From G965222335 sp965222335 (GTDB lineage Bacteria; Pseudomonadota; Gammaproteobacteria; Pseudomonadales; Halieaceae), in the NCBI GenBank assembly GCA_965222335.1, contig OZ244944.1, forward strand, positions 186,001 to 250,000: DNA of 64,000 nucleotides, given 5' to 3'. How positions within the stretch are numbered: position 1 is the stretch's first letter; the number at the start of each line of letters is the position of its first letter. Under the pieces are notes generated by a model. The model did not search any database and was not told the origin of the DNA. It was given only the letters and a program-made list of their open reading frames with translations. This document shows positions 46,203-54,511 of this stretch, piece by piece. Position numbers and translations under genes: made by a program.

Positions 46203-46230
46203 ATATGGGGCCAAATCGCCCAAGCGCAAG
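46203..46230 (-). promoter_or_regulatory. Sigma-32 (heat-shock) promoter for lon
   Basis: On the minus strand CTTGCGC is followed after 13 bases by CCCCATAT, matching the RpoH consensus (CTTGAAA-N13–15-CCCCATNT) fully at the -10 and at four of seven positions at the -35. It lies 40 bases before the lon ATG. A small inverted repeat (ATCAGAC…GTCTGAT, about 46187–46205) overlaps the expected transcription start. Confidence 0.75.
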
Positions 46231-46283
46231 CGGGGTGAACCGGCCGGGACGGATTGCCCGACCGACGATGCCGTCCCGGGGCG

Positions 46284-47576
46284 CTACTCCTCAGTCGAGG
46301 AAGCGGCGCGGGCCGGCTCGCTATTCTGGTAGACCAGCAGGGGCTCGGAATCACCGCGAATCACCGACTCGTCGATTACCACCTTGCTGACGTCGTCCCG
46401 GGAAGGAATGTTGTACATGGAATCCAGCAGTACGCCCTCGAGAATCGAGCGCAGTCCGCGGGCGCCGGTTTTGCGTTCCATGGCACGCTCGGCCACTGCG
46501 CGCAGGCCGTCCTCGCGGAAGTCCACTTCCACCCCTTCCATGTCGAACAACTTGCTGTACTGCTTGGTCAGCGAGTTTTTCGGCTCGGTCAGGATTTGGA
46601 CCAGCGCAGGTACATCCAGTTCCTCCAGCGTGGCGATCACGGGCAGACGGCCGACGAACTCGGGGATCAGGCCATACTGCACCAGGTCCTCCGGCTCCAG
46701 GTCGAACAGCAGTTCGCCCACGTTGCGCTTCTCGTCCTTGCTCTTCACCTCGGCACCGAAGCCGATGCCGCCCTTTTCCGAGCGATTGCGGATGACCTTG
46801 TCCAGGCCGGCGAAGGCGCCGCCACAGATGAACAGGATATTGGAGGTATCGACCTGCAGGAACTCCTGCTGGGGATGCTTGCGACCGCCCTGGGGCGGCA
46901 CCGAGGCCACGGTGCCCTCGATCAGCTTGAGCAGCGCCTGCTGTACACCCTCGCCGGAGACATCGCGGGTGATGGACGGGTTGTCCGACTTGCGTGAAAT
47001 CTTGTCGATCTCATCGATGTAGACAATGCCCACCTGGGCCTTCTCAACATCGTAGTCGCACTTCTGCAGCAGCTTCTGGATGATATTCTCGACGTCCTCG
47101 CCGACGTAGCCCGCCTCGGTGAGTGTGGTGGCATCGGCGATGGTGAAGGGCACGTCAAGCAGGCGCGCGAGAGTCTCCGCCAGCAATGTCTTGCCGCTGC
47201 CCGTGGGGCCCACGAGCAGGATGTTACTCTTGCCGAGCTCGACATCCTCGCGGCCCTGCTGGCCGTGACGCAGACGCTTGTAATGGTTGTACACGGCCAC
47301 GGACAGGACTTTCTTGGCGCGCTGCTGGCCGATCACATACTCGTCCAGAATCGCATTGATCTCGTGAGGTACGGGCAGCCGGTCCTGCTGGCTGTCACCG
47401 CCGCTTTCCTGCACCTCTTCACGGATAATATCGTTACAGAGATCGACACACTCGTCGCAGATAAAAACCGACGGCCCGGCAATCAGCTTGCGGACTTCAT
47501 GCTGACTCTTGCCGCAAAACGAGCAATACAGCAGCTTGCCGCCATCGTCTCCGGACTTCGTGGTATCTTCACTCAT
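46284..47576 (-). CDS. clpX: ATP-dependent Clp protease unfoldase ClpX
   Basis: A 430-residue AAA+ unfoldase. The N-terminal zinc domain has CSFCGKSQHEV and CDECVDLC; Walker A is GPTGSGKTLLAETLA, Walker B is IVYIDEIDK, and the IGFGAEV loop contains the residues that dock on ClpP. It delivers substrates to ClpP. It follows clpP by about 110 bases and precedes lon, the conserved tig–clpP–clpX–lon order. Confidence 0.98.
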   Translation of the reverse strand: MSEDTTKSGDDGGKLLYCSFCGKSQHEVRKLIAGPSVFICDECVDLCNDIIREEVQESGGDSQQDRLPVPHEINAILDEYVIGQQRAKKVLSVAVYNHYKRLRHGQQGREDVELGKSNILLVGPTGSGKTLLAETLARLLDVPFTIADATTLTEAGYVGEDVENIIQKLLQKCDYDVEKAQVGIVYIDEIDKISRKSDNPSITRDVSGEGVQQALLKLIEGTVASVPPQGGRKHPQQEFLQVDTSNILFICGGAFAGLDKVIRNRSEKGGIGFGAEVKSKDEKRNVGELLFDLEPEDLVQYGLIPEFVGRLPVIATLEELDVPALVQILTEPKNSLTKQYSKLFDMEGVEVDFREDGLRAVAERAMERKTGARGLRSILEGVLLDSMYNIPSRDDVSKVVIDESVIRGDSEPLLVYQNSEPARAASSTEE

Positions 47577-47685
47577 TCAATCGACCTTGCACTTTAACTG
47601 GCTTTACAACTCACGCTAACGCCTAAGATGATGTTTTTCGGGGCGCTTTGCAAGTCCCGAACCACCGCTCCAGGCCGTCAGGCAG

Positions 47686-48327
47686 CTACTTTGCGGCCGT
47701 CTCCCGACTGCTGACCACGGCATCCACGAGCCCGTATTCCTTGCTCTGCTCGGCGTCCATAAACCGGTCCCGCTCGGTATCGCGTTCGATGGTCGCCAGG
47801 TCCTGACCGGTGTGCTCCGCCATCAACCGGTTGAGGCGCTCGCGGATGATCAGGATTTCACGTGCATGGATATCGATATCTGTCGCCTGCCCTGTCGCGC
47901 CGCCGCTGGGCTGGTGGATCATGGTGCGCGCATTGGGCAGGCAGTAGCGCTTGCCCTGGGCACCACCACACAGCAGAAACGCGCCCATGGACGCCGCCTG
48001 TCCGATGCACATGGTGCTCACATCGGGCTTGATGAACTGCATAGTGTCGTAGATAGACAGGCCGGCCGTCACGGAACCCCCGGGCGAGTTGATGTACAGG
48101 TGCACATCCTTGTCCGGGTTTTCCGACTCCAGGAACAACAGCTGGGCCACGATCAGGTTGGCCATATGGTCTTCCACCGGCCCGACCGCGAAGATCACCC
48201 GCTCCTTGAGCAGGCGGGAGTAGATGTCGTAGGAACGCTCGCCCCGTGAGGTCTGCTCAACCACCATGGGGATCAGCCCCAGGTTGGTTATGGTGTTCTG
48301 GTTGTAGCCGTCAAGCTGATGAGGCAT
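47686..48327 (-). CDS. clpP: ATP-dependent Clp protease proteolytic subunit ClpP
   Basis: A 213-residue serine peptidase of the ClpP barrel. The nucleophile Ser is in GQAASMGAFLLCGG, the His in MIHQPSGG and the Asp in ERDRFMDAEQS. A propeptide of about 20 residues precedes MVVEQTSRGERSYDI, where the mature chain should begin. The ATG (MPHQLDGYNQ) is chosen; the open frame upstream runs into tig. It lies between tig and clpX. Confidence 0.97.
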   Translation of the reverse strand: MPHQLDGYNQNTITNLGLIPMVVEQTSRGERSYDIYSRLLKERVIFAVGPVEDHMANLIVAQLLFLESENPDKDVHLYINSPGGSVTAGLSIYDTMQFIKPDVSTMCIGQAASMGAFLLCGGAQGKRYCLPNARTMIHQPSGGATGQATDIDIHAREILIIRERLNRLMAEHTGQDLATIERDTERDRFMDAEQSKEYGLVDAVVSSRETAAK

Positions 48328-48362
48328 GTGATCGCGTCCCCTGGATGATTGGATGTTGGTTT

Positions 48363-48383
48363 GGGCGGCCCACTGGGCCGCCC
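48363..48383 (-). terminator. Strong hairpin between tig and clpP
   Basis: GGGCGGCCC and GGGCCGCCC form a perfect nine-base-pair stem with a three-base loop, 14 bases after the tig stop. There is no T-run after it on the minus strand, so it may attenuate or protect the 3' end rather than fully terminate. Confidence 0.6.
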
Positions 48384-48397
48384 GGGGGAGCGCGTAA

Positions 48398-49717
48398 TCA
48401 GGCGTTGGCCTGGGCCTGGCCAATCGCCTCCTGGTAACTGCACTCCTGCTCCTTAATCTGGGCATTCTCCAGCAGTTTTTCAACCACCGCGTCCTCCAAA
48501 ACTTTGGATTCCACGGAAGAGAGCTGCTCCTGGTTTGAATAATACCAGTTGATGACCTCTTCTGGCTCCTGGTAAGTGGAGGCCATTTCCTCAATGGTCG
48601 CGCGCACCTTGTCGGGATCTGCCTGCAGTTCGAACTTGCTGATCATCTCCGACAGCAGCAGGCCCAGCTTGACCCGGCGCTCGGCATTCTCGGCGAACAT
48701 CTCGTCTGGCAGCAGCGACTTCAGGTCCATGTCCTGGCCGGCACCACCAAACTGCTGGAACATCTGTTTACGCAGGACGTCGATCTCCTGGTTCACCAGG
48801 GCGCGCGGCACTTCCAGCCCGGTGTGAGCCTCGATCACCGCATCCATCACCTGCTGCTTCACCTTGTTATCAACCGCGTTCTTGAGCTCCCGCGCCATGT
48901 TCTCGCCGACTTCCTTGCGGAACTGGGCTTCACCGCCCTCTTCCACGCCGTAAAGCTTGAACAGGTCCTCGTCCAGCGCTGCCGGGGTCAGGGCAGAGAT
49001 CGAGTTCAGCTTGACCTTGAACTCGACCGCGGCGCCCTTGAGCTCCTCGTTGTGGTAGTCCTCGGGGAAGGTCAGCGACAGGGTTTTTTCTTCCCCGGGC
49101 TGCATTCCGACCACACCGTCTTCGAAGCCCGGGATCATGCGCCCGGAGCCAAGCTCCAGGTCCGCACCCTCGGCACTGCCGCCGTCGAAGGCCTCGCCGT
49201 CACGGGTTCCCTCATAATCGATATTGACCTTGTCGCCCTCGGCTGCGGGACGCTCCACTTCATCCCAGCTGCCCTGCTGCTTGCGGAACACCTCGATGAT
49301 GTTGTCGATGTCTTCCTCGGTCACCTCGGCAACGGGCTTTTCCACCTCGAAGCCCTGCATTTCCACCACGTCGACCTCGGGGAACACCTCGAAGGTCGCG
49401 ACATATTCCAGATCCTTGCCCGCATCGAGGTTCTTCGGCTCGATCGCCGGCTGACCGGCGGGACGCAGGTTTTCCTGTACCACCGCTTCCTGGAAAGACT
49501 GGCTCATCACTTCACCCAGCACTTCCTGGCGGACCCCCGCGCCAAAACGCTGCTTCATCACCTTCATCGGCACCTTGCCCGGGCGGAAGCCCGGCAGCTT
49601 GACGTTCCCCGCCGCCTTCTGCAGCCGTGAATTGACTTCGCTGTCGACCCGTTCGGCGGGCACTCCGACGGTTAAACGACGCTCGAGGCCCGAAGTCGTT
49701 TCAATAGACACCTGCAT
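48398..49717 (-). CDS. tig: Trigger factor
   Basis: A 439-residue ribosome-bound chaperone and prolyl isomerase. The ribosome-binding domain holds the GFRPGKVPMKV signature (about 44–54), the FKBP-type PPIase domain lies around 150–245 (GDKVNIDYEGTRDGEAFDGG), and the rest is the helical C-terminal arm domain. It is the first protein gene of the tig–clpP–clpX–lon cluster, preceded by tRNA-Leu on the same strand. Confidence 0.97.
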   Translation of the reverse strand: MQVSIETTSGLERRLTVGVPAERVDSEVNSRLQKAAGNVKLPGFRPGKVPMKVMKQRFGAGVRQEVLGEVMSQSFQEAVVQENLRPAGQPAIEPKNLDAGKDLEYVATFEVFPEVDVVEMQGFEVEKPVAEVTEEDIDNIIEVFRKQQGSWDEVERPAAEGDKVNIDYEGTRDGEAFDGGSAEGADLELGSGRMIPGFEDGVVGMQPGEEKTLSLTFPEDYHNEELKGAAVEFKVKLNSISALTPAALDEDLFKLYGVEEGGEAQFRKEVGENMARELKNAVDNKVKQQVMDAVIEAHTGLEVPRALVNQEIDVLRKQMFQQFGGAGQDMDLKSLLPDEMFAENAERRVKLGLLLSEMISKFELQADPDKVRATIEEMASTYQEPEEVINWYYSNQEQLSSVESKVLEDAVVEKLLENAQIKEQECSYQEAIGQAQANA

Positions 49718-49806
49718 GGTAAATCCTCACAATCGAATAGGAACTGGACGCCCTGCGTCCAGGTTGCGGGACGGGGCAGCCACCTGTTGCCACCCCGCGC
49801 CCGTGT

Positions 49807-49891
49807 TGGTGCGGAAGGAGAGACTCGAACTCTCACGCCTTGCGGCACTGGAACCTAAATCCAGCGCGTATACCAATTTCGCCACTTCCGC
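49807..49891 (-). tRNA. tRNA-Leu (anticodon UAG)
   Basis: An 85-base cloverleaf read on the minus strand. The seven-base acceptor stem is GCGGAAG/CTTCCGC, the anticodon arm is CTGGA-TTTAGGT-TCCAG with anticodon TAG, the long class II variable arm is TGCCGCAAGGCGT, and the T arm GAGAGTTCGAGTCTCTC follows. The discriminator A and the CCA end are encoded. It lies upstream of tig, a conserved location in Pseudomonas-like genomes. Confidence 0.97.
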
Positions 49892-50083
49892 ATTATTCTC
49901 CGGCCCCGCCCAGGCCCATCAATCGCACTAGAACCATTCTGACGAATGCGCTCTATGTTATTGATTAAATTCGAATAAATTGGCCTGAATACAGCGACGG
50001 CGGACCGCTTCAAGGGCGCAGATTCTGCCACAAAGCCGCAAGCCGTTCAACTGCCGCCGCAGGCGCCACTGGCGACGCCAAAC

Positions 50084-51139
50084 TCAATCGGTCAGGCAGG
50101 CCGGGTCAAAGGCGTATTCGCCACGCAGCCACCCCGCCACTTCGGCCGCCGCCGGGCCTGGCAGGGCCGCGTACTCGGCAGCCAGGCGCCGGCATTCACC
50201 GGGGCCCATCCCCGCCAGCCCGCGCTCCGCAAAAGCGGCGCGATCCCGGCACAAGGCTGCCCAGGTGGCACTGCCGAGCACGGTAGCTTCCCAATCGGCG
50301 GCCGGCGTCTTGCCGTAGCGCGCGGCGAGACCACGAAGCGCGGGCAGGGACAGCCAGGCCTGGTTCATGGGGTTGCAGAAGTGCCCTTCTATATACCCGG
50401 CAATATCCCCATTGCGCGCCGCCAGGGGGCTGCAGTAGAGATGCTGGCTGCGCTTGGCGCCGTCGTTCACCGGGTAGTTGTCCCACAGGGTCAGCGGCCG
50501 CTGCAGTGCCTCCCGCAGAGGCTTCAGGTCGGCGCCGCTGATGGACTCGGCACACACCAGGTTACCGGTCCAGAAAACACCAATCTCCGGCGCTAACTGC
50601 CGCCCCAGGTCGGGCCAGTAGTCCACCGGCCGCGCGCCAAAGTGCATTTCCAGCGCCGGATCCAGGGAATAGTAAGTAGGACACACCAGGAGACGCTGCC
50701 CTTCCGCCCAGTGCTGCACGTCCGCCGCGATCTCCGCCTGGCGCTGGGCAAGGTCCGGCAGGGCGCCAGGCATGTCGTCGAACAGCAGCGCCAGCAGGCC
50801 CGCATCCAGTTCCTGCAGGCGCCGGACCTTGTCACGCAGGCGCGCCCGCTCGGTGGCACCGTAGCGCTGGTAGAGTGCAAAGGGCGACAGCCCCACCCCG
50901 AACAGCAGGCCCCGCTGCGCGTAGTCGGCGGCGAGCGCGCGCAGGGCTCGCCATTGCGGCGCCGGCCAGTGGCGCTGCCAGTCGCGGCGCAGATACGGGT
51001 CTGCCTTGGGGCAGTAGAGGTAGCTGTTGAGTCCCAGATCAACCAGCAAGGGGCCGTAGGCATGCCGGTCCGCCATGGACCAGGGGCGACCGTAAAAGCC
51101 CTCAATGACCCCCGCCAGGGTCTGGCGCGCGGCTGTCAT
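50084..51139 (-). CDS. GH84-family beta-N-acetylglucosaminidase (O-GlcNAcase-like)
   Basis: A 351-residue protein with the hallmark of glycoside hydrolase family 84: GVIEGFYGRPWS at residues 10–21, the catalytic Asp pair in LLFDDMPG (D121, D122), FWTGN near 190 and LWDNYPVND near 217. These match human OGA and clostridial NagJ, which remove GlcNAc from proteins or glycans by substrate assistance. No signal peptide is visible, so it is predicted to be cytoplasmic and catalytic domain only. It has no sugar-utilisation neighbours: a tRNA gene lies downstream and a candidate small RNA upstream. The natural substrate is unknown. Confidence 0.87.
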   Translation of the reverse strand: MTAARQTLAGVIEGFYGRPWSMADRHAYGPLLVDLGLNSYLYCPKADPYLRRDWQRHWPAPQWRALRALAADYAQRGLLFGVGLSPFALYQRYGATERARLRDKVRRLQELDAGLLALLFDDMPGALPDLAQRQAEIAADVQHWAEGQRLLVCPTYYSLDPALEMHFGARPVDYWPDLGRQLAPEIGVFWTGNLVCAESISGADLKPLREALQRPLTLWDNYPVNDGAKRSQHLYCSPLAARNGDIAGYIEGHFCNPMNQAWLSLPALRGLAARYGKTPAADWEATVLGSATWAALCRDRAAFAERGLAGMGPGECRRLAAEYAALPGPAAAEVAGWLRGEYAFDPACLTD

Positions 51140-51189
51140 TCCCCTGCCTTATATCTGAATATAACCATCTCTTATTTGTTTATTACCAA

Positions 51190-51380
51190 TTAGGCTAAAA
51201 ATGTGTGCCGGGAACTGTGGAAAATTGCCATTTTTCAGCGATACTAAGAGCGTGGCTTCCTATCCCCTAGTTCAAACGGGAAGTCGCCGGGAGCACACCC
51301 AATGTTCCTGTAGGGAAGCAATTCCTTTATGTTTCACTCCTAATGGTCTTATTGGGTCCCTCTCGGGACCCATTTTTTTG
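51190..51380 (+). ncRNA. Candidate small RNA with intrinsic terminator
   Basis: The 315-bp gap between pilZ and the GH84 gene has no plausible protein gene, yet it ends in a strong plus-strand terminator, while both neighbours are on the minus strand and the nearest upstream plus gene is over 11 kb away. GTGTGC (51203–51208) can pair with GCACAC (51293–51298), enclosing about 85 bases, and several GGGA/GGAA motifs (near 51210, 51220, 51278, 51290, 51313) lie in the unit. That recalls Csr/Rsm-binding RNAs, but I cannot match it to a known family. The 5' end is a guess; an AT-rich stretch at 51170–51202 could be the promoter. Confidence 0.45.
51353..51379 (+). terminator. Orphan plus-strand Rho-independent terminator
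   Basis: TGGGTCCC and GGGACCCA form a perfect eight-base-pair stem with a TCTC loop followed by seven T residues. On the minus strand the bases after the stem are not T-rich, so it is directional. No plus-strand protein gene lies before it. Confidence 0.9.
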
Positions 51381-51454
51381 CACTGATATCTCTTAATATC
51401 AATAACTTAGCGAACCATTTGAAGAAGTGACGCGAAGAATGTGAGCAGCGCTCG

Positions 51455-51814
51455 CTACATCGTGTGCGTGGGCCGATCCGATTGCAGCGAGCCCGCCAGG
51501 TGGTTCTCTATCTTGGCATTGGCCGCGGTGTCCTGTTCGCTGAACTGGACGCCGATGCCGGCGGTGCGGTTACCCTGGGCGCCTCGTGGCGTCACCCAGA
51601 CCACCTTGCCGGAAATCGGGATCTTCTCCGGCTCGTCCATCAGCGTGAGCAGCATAAACACCTCGTCCCCGACCTTGTAACTTTTATTGGTCGGCACGAA
51701 GAGGCCCCCGTTAGTCAGGAAGGGCATGTAAGCCGAGTAGAGTACGGCCTTGTCCTTGATGGTCAGGGAAAGTATTCCGTTGCGCGAATTCTTGGCGTCG
51801 TCGCTCATGCTCAT
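51455..51814 (-). CDS. pilZ: Type IV pilus PilZ-domain protein
   Basis: A 119-residue PilZ-domain protein (NGILSLTIKDKAVLYSAYMP, NGGLFVPTNKSY). It follows holB with an ATGA overlap, the same tmk–holB–pilZ order as in Pseudomonas, where PilZ is needed for type IV pilus assembly. The N-terminal RxxxR and DxSxxG motifs for cyclic di-GMP are absent, as in P. aeruginosa PilZ, so it probably acts by protein contact. Confidence 0.93.
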   Translation of the reverse strand: MSMSDDAKNSRNGILSLTIKDKAVLYSAYMPFLTNGGLFVPTNKSYKVGDEVFMLLTLMDEPEKIPISGKVVWVTPRGAQGNRTAGIGVQFSEQDTAANAKIENHLAGSLQSDRPTHTM

Positions 51815-52812
51815 CTGCCTCTAACAGCTCGCTGCATAGTAGCACCCGCGGCGGCCGCGCCCAACTCCCTGTGCAGCCGCAGGAGGCAATTTTCGATCAG
51901 CAACTGGCGATTGGGGTTGGCCCCCGCAACGACCGCCCCCTGAAGCTGGCGCAAGCCATCGAGCAGATGAAAGGCGCGCGGACCTGCCGTGGCGAGGCCG
52001 GCGCGGTCCAGGGCGCGCAAGTGGCGTTCACAGTAATCCACACACTCGCCGAGAAAGGCCTCCACACCGATATCTCCCAGCGCAGCGGCCACCTCGGGCA
52101 TACTCACCCTGCCCTGCACCAGCGCCTCCAGCGCCTGCCGCAGCGCGGCAAGGTCGCCGCCAGCGTCTTCATGGTAGAGGGCCTCCGCGCGCAGAGGCCG
52201 CCCCCCGGCCAGGGTCAGCAATTCTTCGCTGGTTCCGCGGTCGCCGGTCATCTGGTCCAGCCAGTCGAGACTGGCGGCGGCAGGGGGCAGGGGCAACTGG
52301 AGAATCTGGCAGCGCGAGCGGATCGTGGGGGGCACCCCGTGGAGGCGGTCACATACCAGCAGCAGGTGGGTGTTGGCCGGAGGCTCCTCCAGCGACTTCA
52401 GCAGGGCATTAGCCGCATGCGTATTCATCACGTCTGCCGGCGCAATCACCATCACCTTGCGTGGGCCGAAACCCGCAGTGCTGTGGCCAAAGTCCACCAG
52501 CGCCCGCACCTGGTCGATTTTGATCACCCGGCTGTCCGCGTCAGGCTGCAGCCAGCGAAAATCGCCGTGGGCGCCGCTGCGGGTCAGCTCACAGGCCTGG
52601 CAGGCGCCACAGTTGATCCCCGCACTGGGCCGATGGCATAGCAGCCGGCGCGCCAGGGCCAGGGCCAGGCGGGTTTTGCCGATACCCGGCGAGCCCGCCA
52701 GCAACAGCGCATGGGGAAAACTGTCGCGCTCGAGGGCATCGCCCAGCCGGGACCAGCTGTCTGCCTGCCAGGGCAGCGGTGCACTCTGGGGCGGCAGATC
52801 CGTGAGTTCCAT
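51811..52812 (-). CDS. holB: DNA polymerase III delta' subunit
   Basis: A 333-residue clamp-loader subunit. It has an AAA+ P-loop LAGSPGIGKTRLAL, the zinc cysteines C..NCGACQAC, the LLKSLEEPPANTHLLLVCD segment and SRCQ sensor. It helps load the sliding clamp for replication. The ATG (MELTDLPPQ) is chosen; a GTG two codons upstream overlaps the tmk stop as TAGTG and is equally possible. It overlaps pilZ by ATGA. Confidence 0.94.
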   Translation of the reverse strand: MELTDLPPQSAPLPWQADSWSRLGDALERDSFPHALLLAGSPGIGKTRLALALARRLLCHRPSAGINCGACQACELTRSGAHGDFRWLQPDADSRVIKIDQVRALVDFGHSTAGFGPRKVMVIAPADVMNTHAANALLKSLEEPPANTHLLLVCDRLHGVPPTIRSRCQILQLPLPPAAASLDWLDQMTGDRGTSEELLTLAGGRPLRAEALYHEDAGGDLAALRQALEALVQGRVSMPEVAAALGDIGVEAFLGECVDYCERHLRALDRAGLATAGPRAFHLLDGLRQLQGAVVAGANPNRQLLIENCLLRLHRELGAAAAGATMQRAVRGR

Positions 52813-52817
52813 GCGCA

Positions 52818-53480
52818 CTAGTGCCGCACGCCCCAGCAGTCGACAAACTCGTCACTGATCGCCGCTAACTGCTGCTGCACGGCTTGCAAAGACTGGCTGG
52901 CGTCGACGATGCGGTAGCGGCCACTACTCTCCCGGGCCAGTTGCAGATACGCCCGGCGCACGCGCTGGAAAAACGCCAGCTCCTCGCGCTCGAAGCGGTC
53001 CAGGTCACCCCGCTCCCGCGCCCGCTCCATGCCGGTCTCGACCGGCGCGTCCAGCAGCAGGGTGAAATCGGGGCGCAACTCGCCCTGGACGAGGTTTTCC
53101 AGGCGCCGCACGGTCGCCGCGTCCACCCCGCGACCGCCGCTCTGGTAAGCGTAGGTAGCGTCGGTAAAGCGATCGCAGAGCACCCAGCGTCCGGCTGCGA
53201 GCGCGGGCTCGATCACGGTGTGCAGGTGCTGGGCGCGGGCAGCAAAGATCAGCAGCAGCTCAGCCATCGGGTCAATCGCCTCTTCGCGCACCGCCACCAG
53301 CAGCTCGCGAATATTCTCCGCCAGCGGCGTACCGCCGGGCTCACGGCTGACCAGCAGGTCGATGCCCCGCTCCGTGAGACAGTCCCGCAGGTAGGCCAGG
53401 TTGGTCGACTTGCCGACGCCCTCGCCCCCCTCGACGGTGATGAACAGGCCTCGCGGCTGTCCGGTCTGGCGATCTGGCAT
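52818..53480 (-). CDS. tmk: Thymidylate kinase
   Basis: A 220-residue dTMP kinase. The P-loop is VEGGEGVGKST, the substrate motif is REPGGTPLAENIR with the DR(FTDATYAYQ) catalytic segment and a LID region with ERARERGDLDRFE. It makes dTDP for DNA synthesis. It starts two bases after the mltG stop and runs directly into holB. Confidence 0.96.
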   Translation of the reverse strand: MPDRQTGQPRGLFITVEGGEGVGKSTNLAYLRDCLTERGIDLLVSREPGGTPLAENIRELLVAVREEAIDPMAELLLIFAARAQHLHTVIEPALAAGRWVLCDRFTDATYAYQSGGRGVDAATVRRLENLVQGELRPDFTLLLDAPVETGMERARERGDLDRFEREELAFFQRVRRAYLQLARESSGRYRIVDASQSLQAVQQQLAAISDEFVDCWGVRH

Positions 53481-53482
53481 GG

Positions 53483-54511
53483 TCAGGGGGTTCCCGGTGA
53501 AGAGCGGTAGTCTTGGCGACGCTGAAGCTGGTATTTACGCACAGCACGTTCGTGGGCTTCAAGTGTGGCGCTGAACACGTGGCTGCCATCCCCGCGGGCG
53601 ACGAAGAACAGGCTGTCCCCCTCCCCCGGGTTGACCGCCGCGCGGATCGCGTCGCGACCCGGCAGTGCAATCGGCGTCGGCGGCAGTCCGTGATGTCGGT
53701 ACGTATTATAAATGTTGGCGCTGTCGCGCAGGTGGCTGCGGCGCAGATTGCCATCGAAGGCATCCCCCAGCCCGTAGATGATGGTGGGGTCCGTTTGCAG
53801 GCGCATACCCCGCTGCAGCCGGCGCACGAATACACCGGCAATCTGCGGGCGCTCGTCTGGTACCCCGGTCTCCCGCTCGATGATCGACGCCAGGATCAGG
53901 GCCTCGTAGGGCGATGCCAGCGGCAGGTCCGGCACACGCGACTCCCAGGCCTCTCCCAGCGCCTGCATCAGGGCACTGTGCGCCCGTTGCAGAATGTCCC
54001 AGTCCGAATCACCGCGCACAAAGCGGTAGGTTTCCGGGAGAAACAGCCCTTCGGGTGCGGGGTAATCGGCGGTAAGACCCAGAATCCGCGCATCATCGGG
54101 TCCTTCCAGTTCGGCGGCCAGAACCGGGTCGCGGCGCAGCAGGTCCAGTGCCTGGACCAAAGTCAGGCCCTCGGGAATGGTCACCGAGTAGTGCACTACC
54201 CGCCCCTCCTGCAGCAGTCGCAAGAGCCCTGCGGCGGTAGTGCCGCCGGGCAGCCGGTACTCACCGCGCTGGAGGCTGGCATCCTGGCCGGTCAGGCGGC
54301 CGTAGGCAATCAACAGCCGGGGATGGGACAGGACGCCGGCCTCGGCCAGGCGACCGGCGACCGCGCTGAGACTGTCGCCCTCGCGCACCTCGAACATTCT
54401 GCCGTCCGCGGGCAGGTTCAGCGGCTGCTCCCAGCGGCGCCAGAGCTCCGCCGCCGTGGCAGCGAGCCCCAGGAGTACCAGGACCACGGTGACTGCAAGC
54501 GCACGCCTCAT
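53483..54511 (-). CDS. mltG: Endolytic murein transglycosylase MltG
   Basis: A 342-residue YceG-family enzyme, membrane-anchored by residues 4–24 (ALAVTVVLVLLGLAATAAEL), with a LysM-like region (FEVREGDSLSAVAGRL) and the catalytic domain carrying the Glu in LASIIERETGVPDE and RLQTDPTIIYGLGD. It cuts nascent peptidoglycan strands and is thought to end their synthesis. The ATG overlaps the pabC stop (ATGA); the longer frame to 54586 lies inside pabC. Confidence 0.95.
   Translation of the reverse strand: MRRALAVTVVLVLLGLAATAAELWRRWEQPLNLPADGRMFEVREGDSLSAVAGRLAEAGVLSHPRLLIAYGRLTGQDASLQRGEYRLPGGTTAAGLLRLLQEGRVVHYSVTIPEGLTLVQALDLLRRDPVLAAELEGPDDARILGLTADYPAPEGLFLPETYRFVRGDSDWDILQRAHSALMQALGEAWESRVPDLPLASPYEALILASIIERETGVPDERPQIAGVFVRRLQRGMRLQTDPTIIYGLGDAFDGNLRRSHLRDSANIYNTYRHHGLPPTPIALPGRDAIRAAVNPGEGDSLFFVARGDGSHVFSATLEAHERAVRKYQLQRRQDYRSSPGTP

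Noticed and set aside
51201..51386. A 61-codon plus-strand frame across the candidate small RNA.
   Set aside because: It reads through the terminator stem and T-tract before stopping and has no family-like sequence, so it is unlikely to be a protein.
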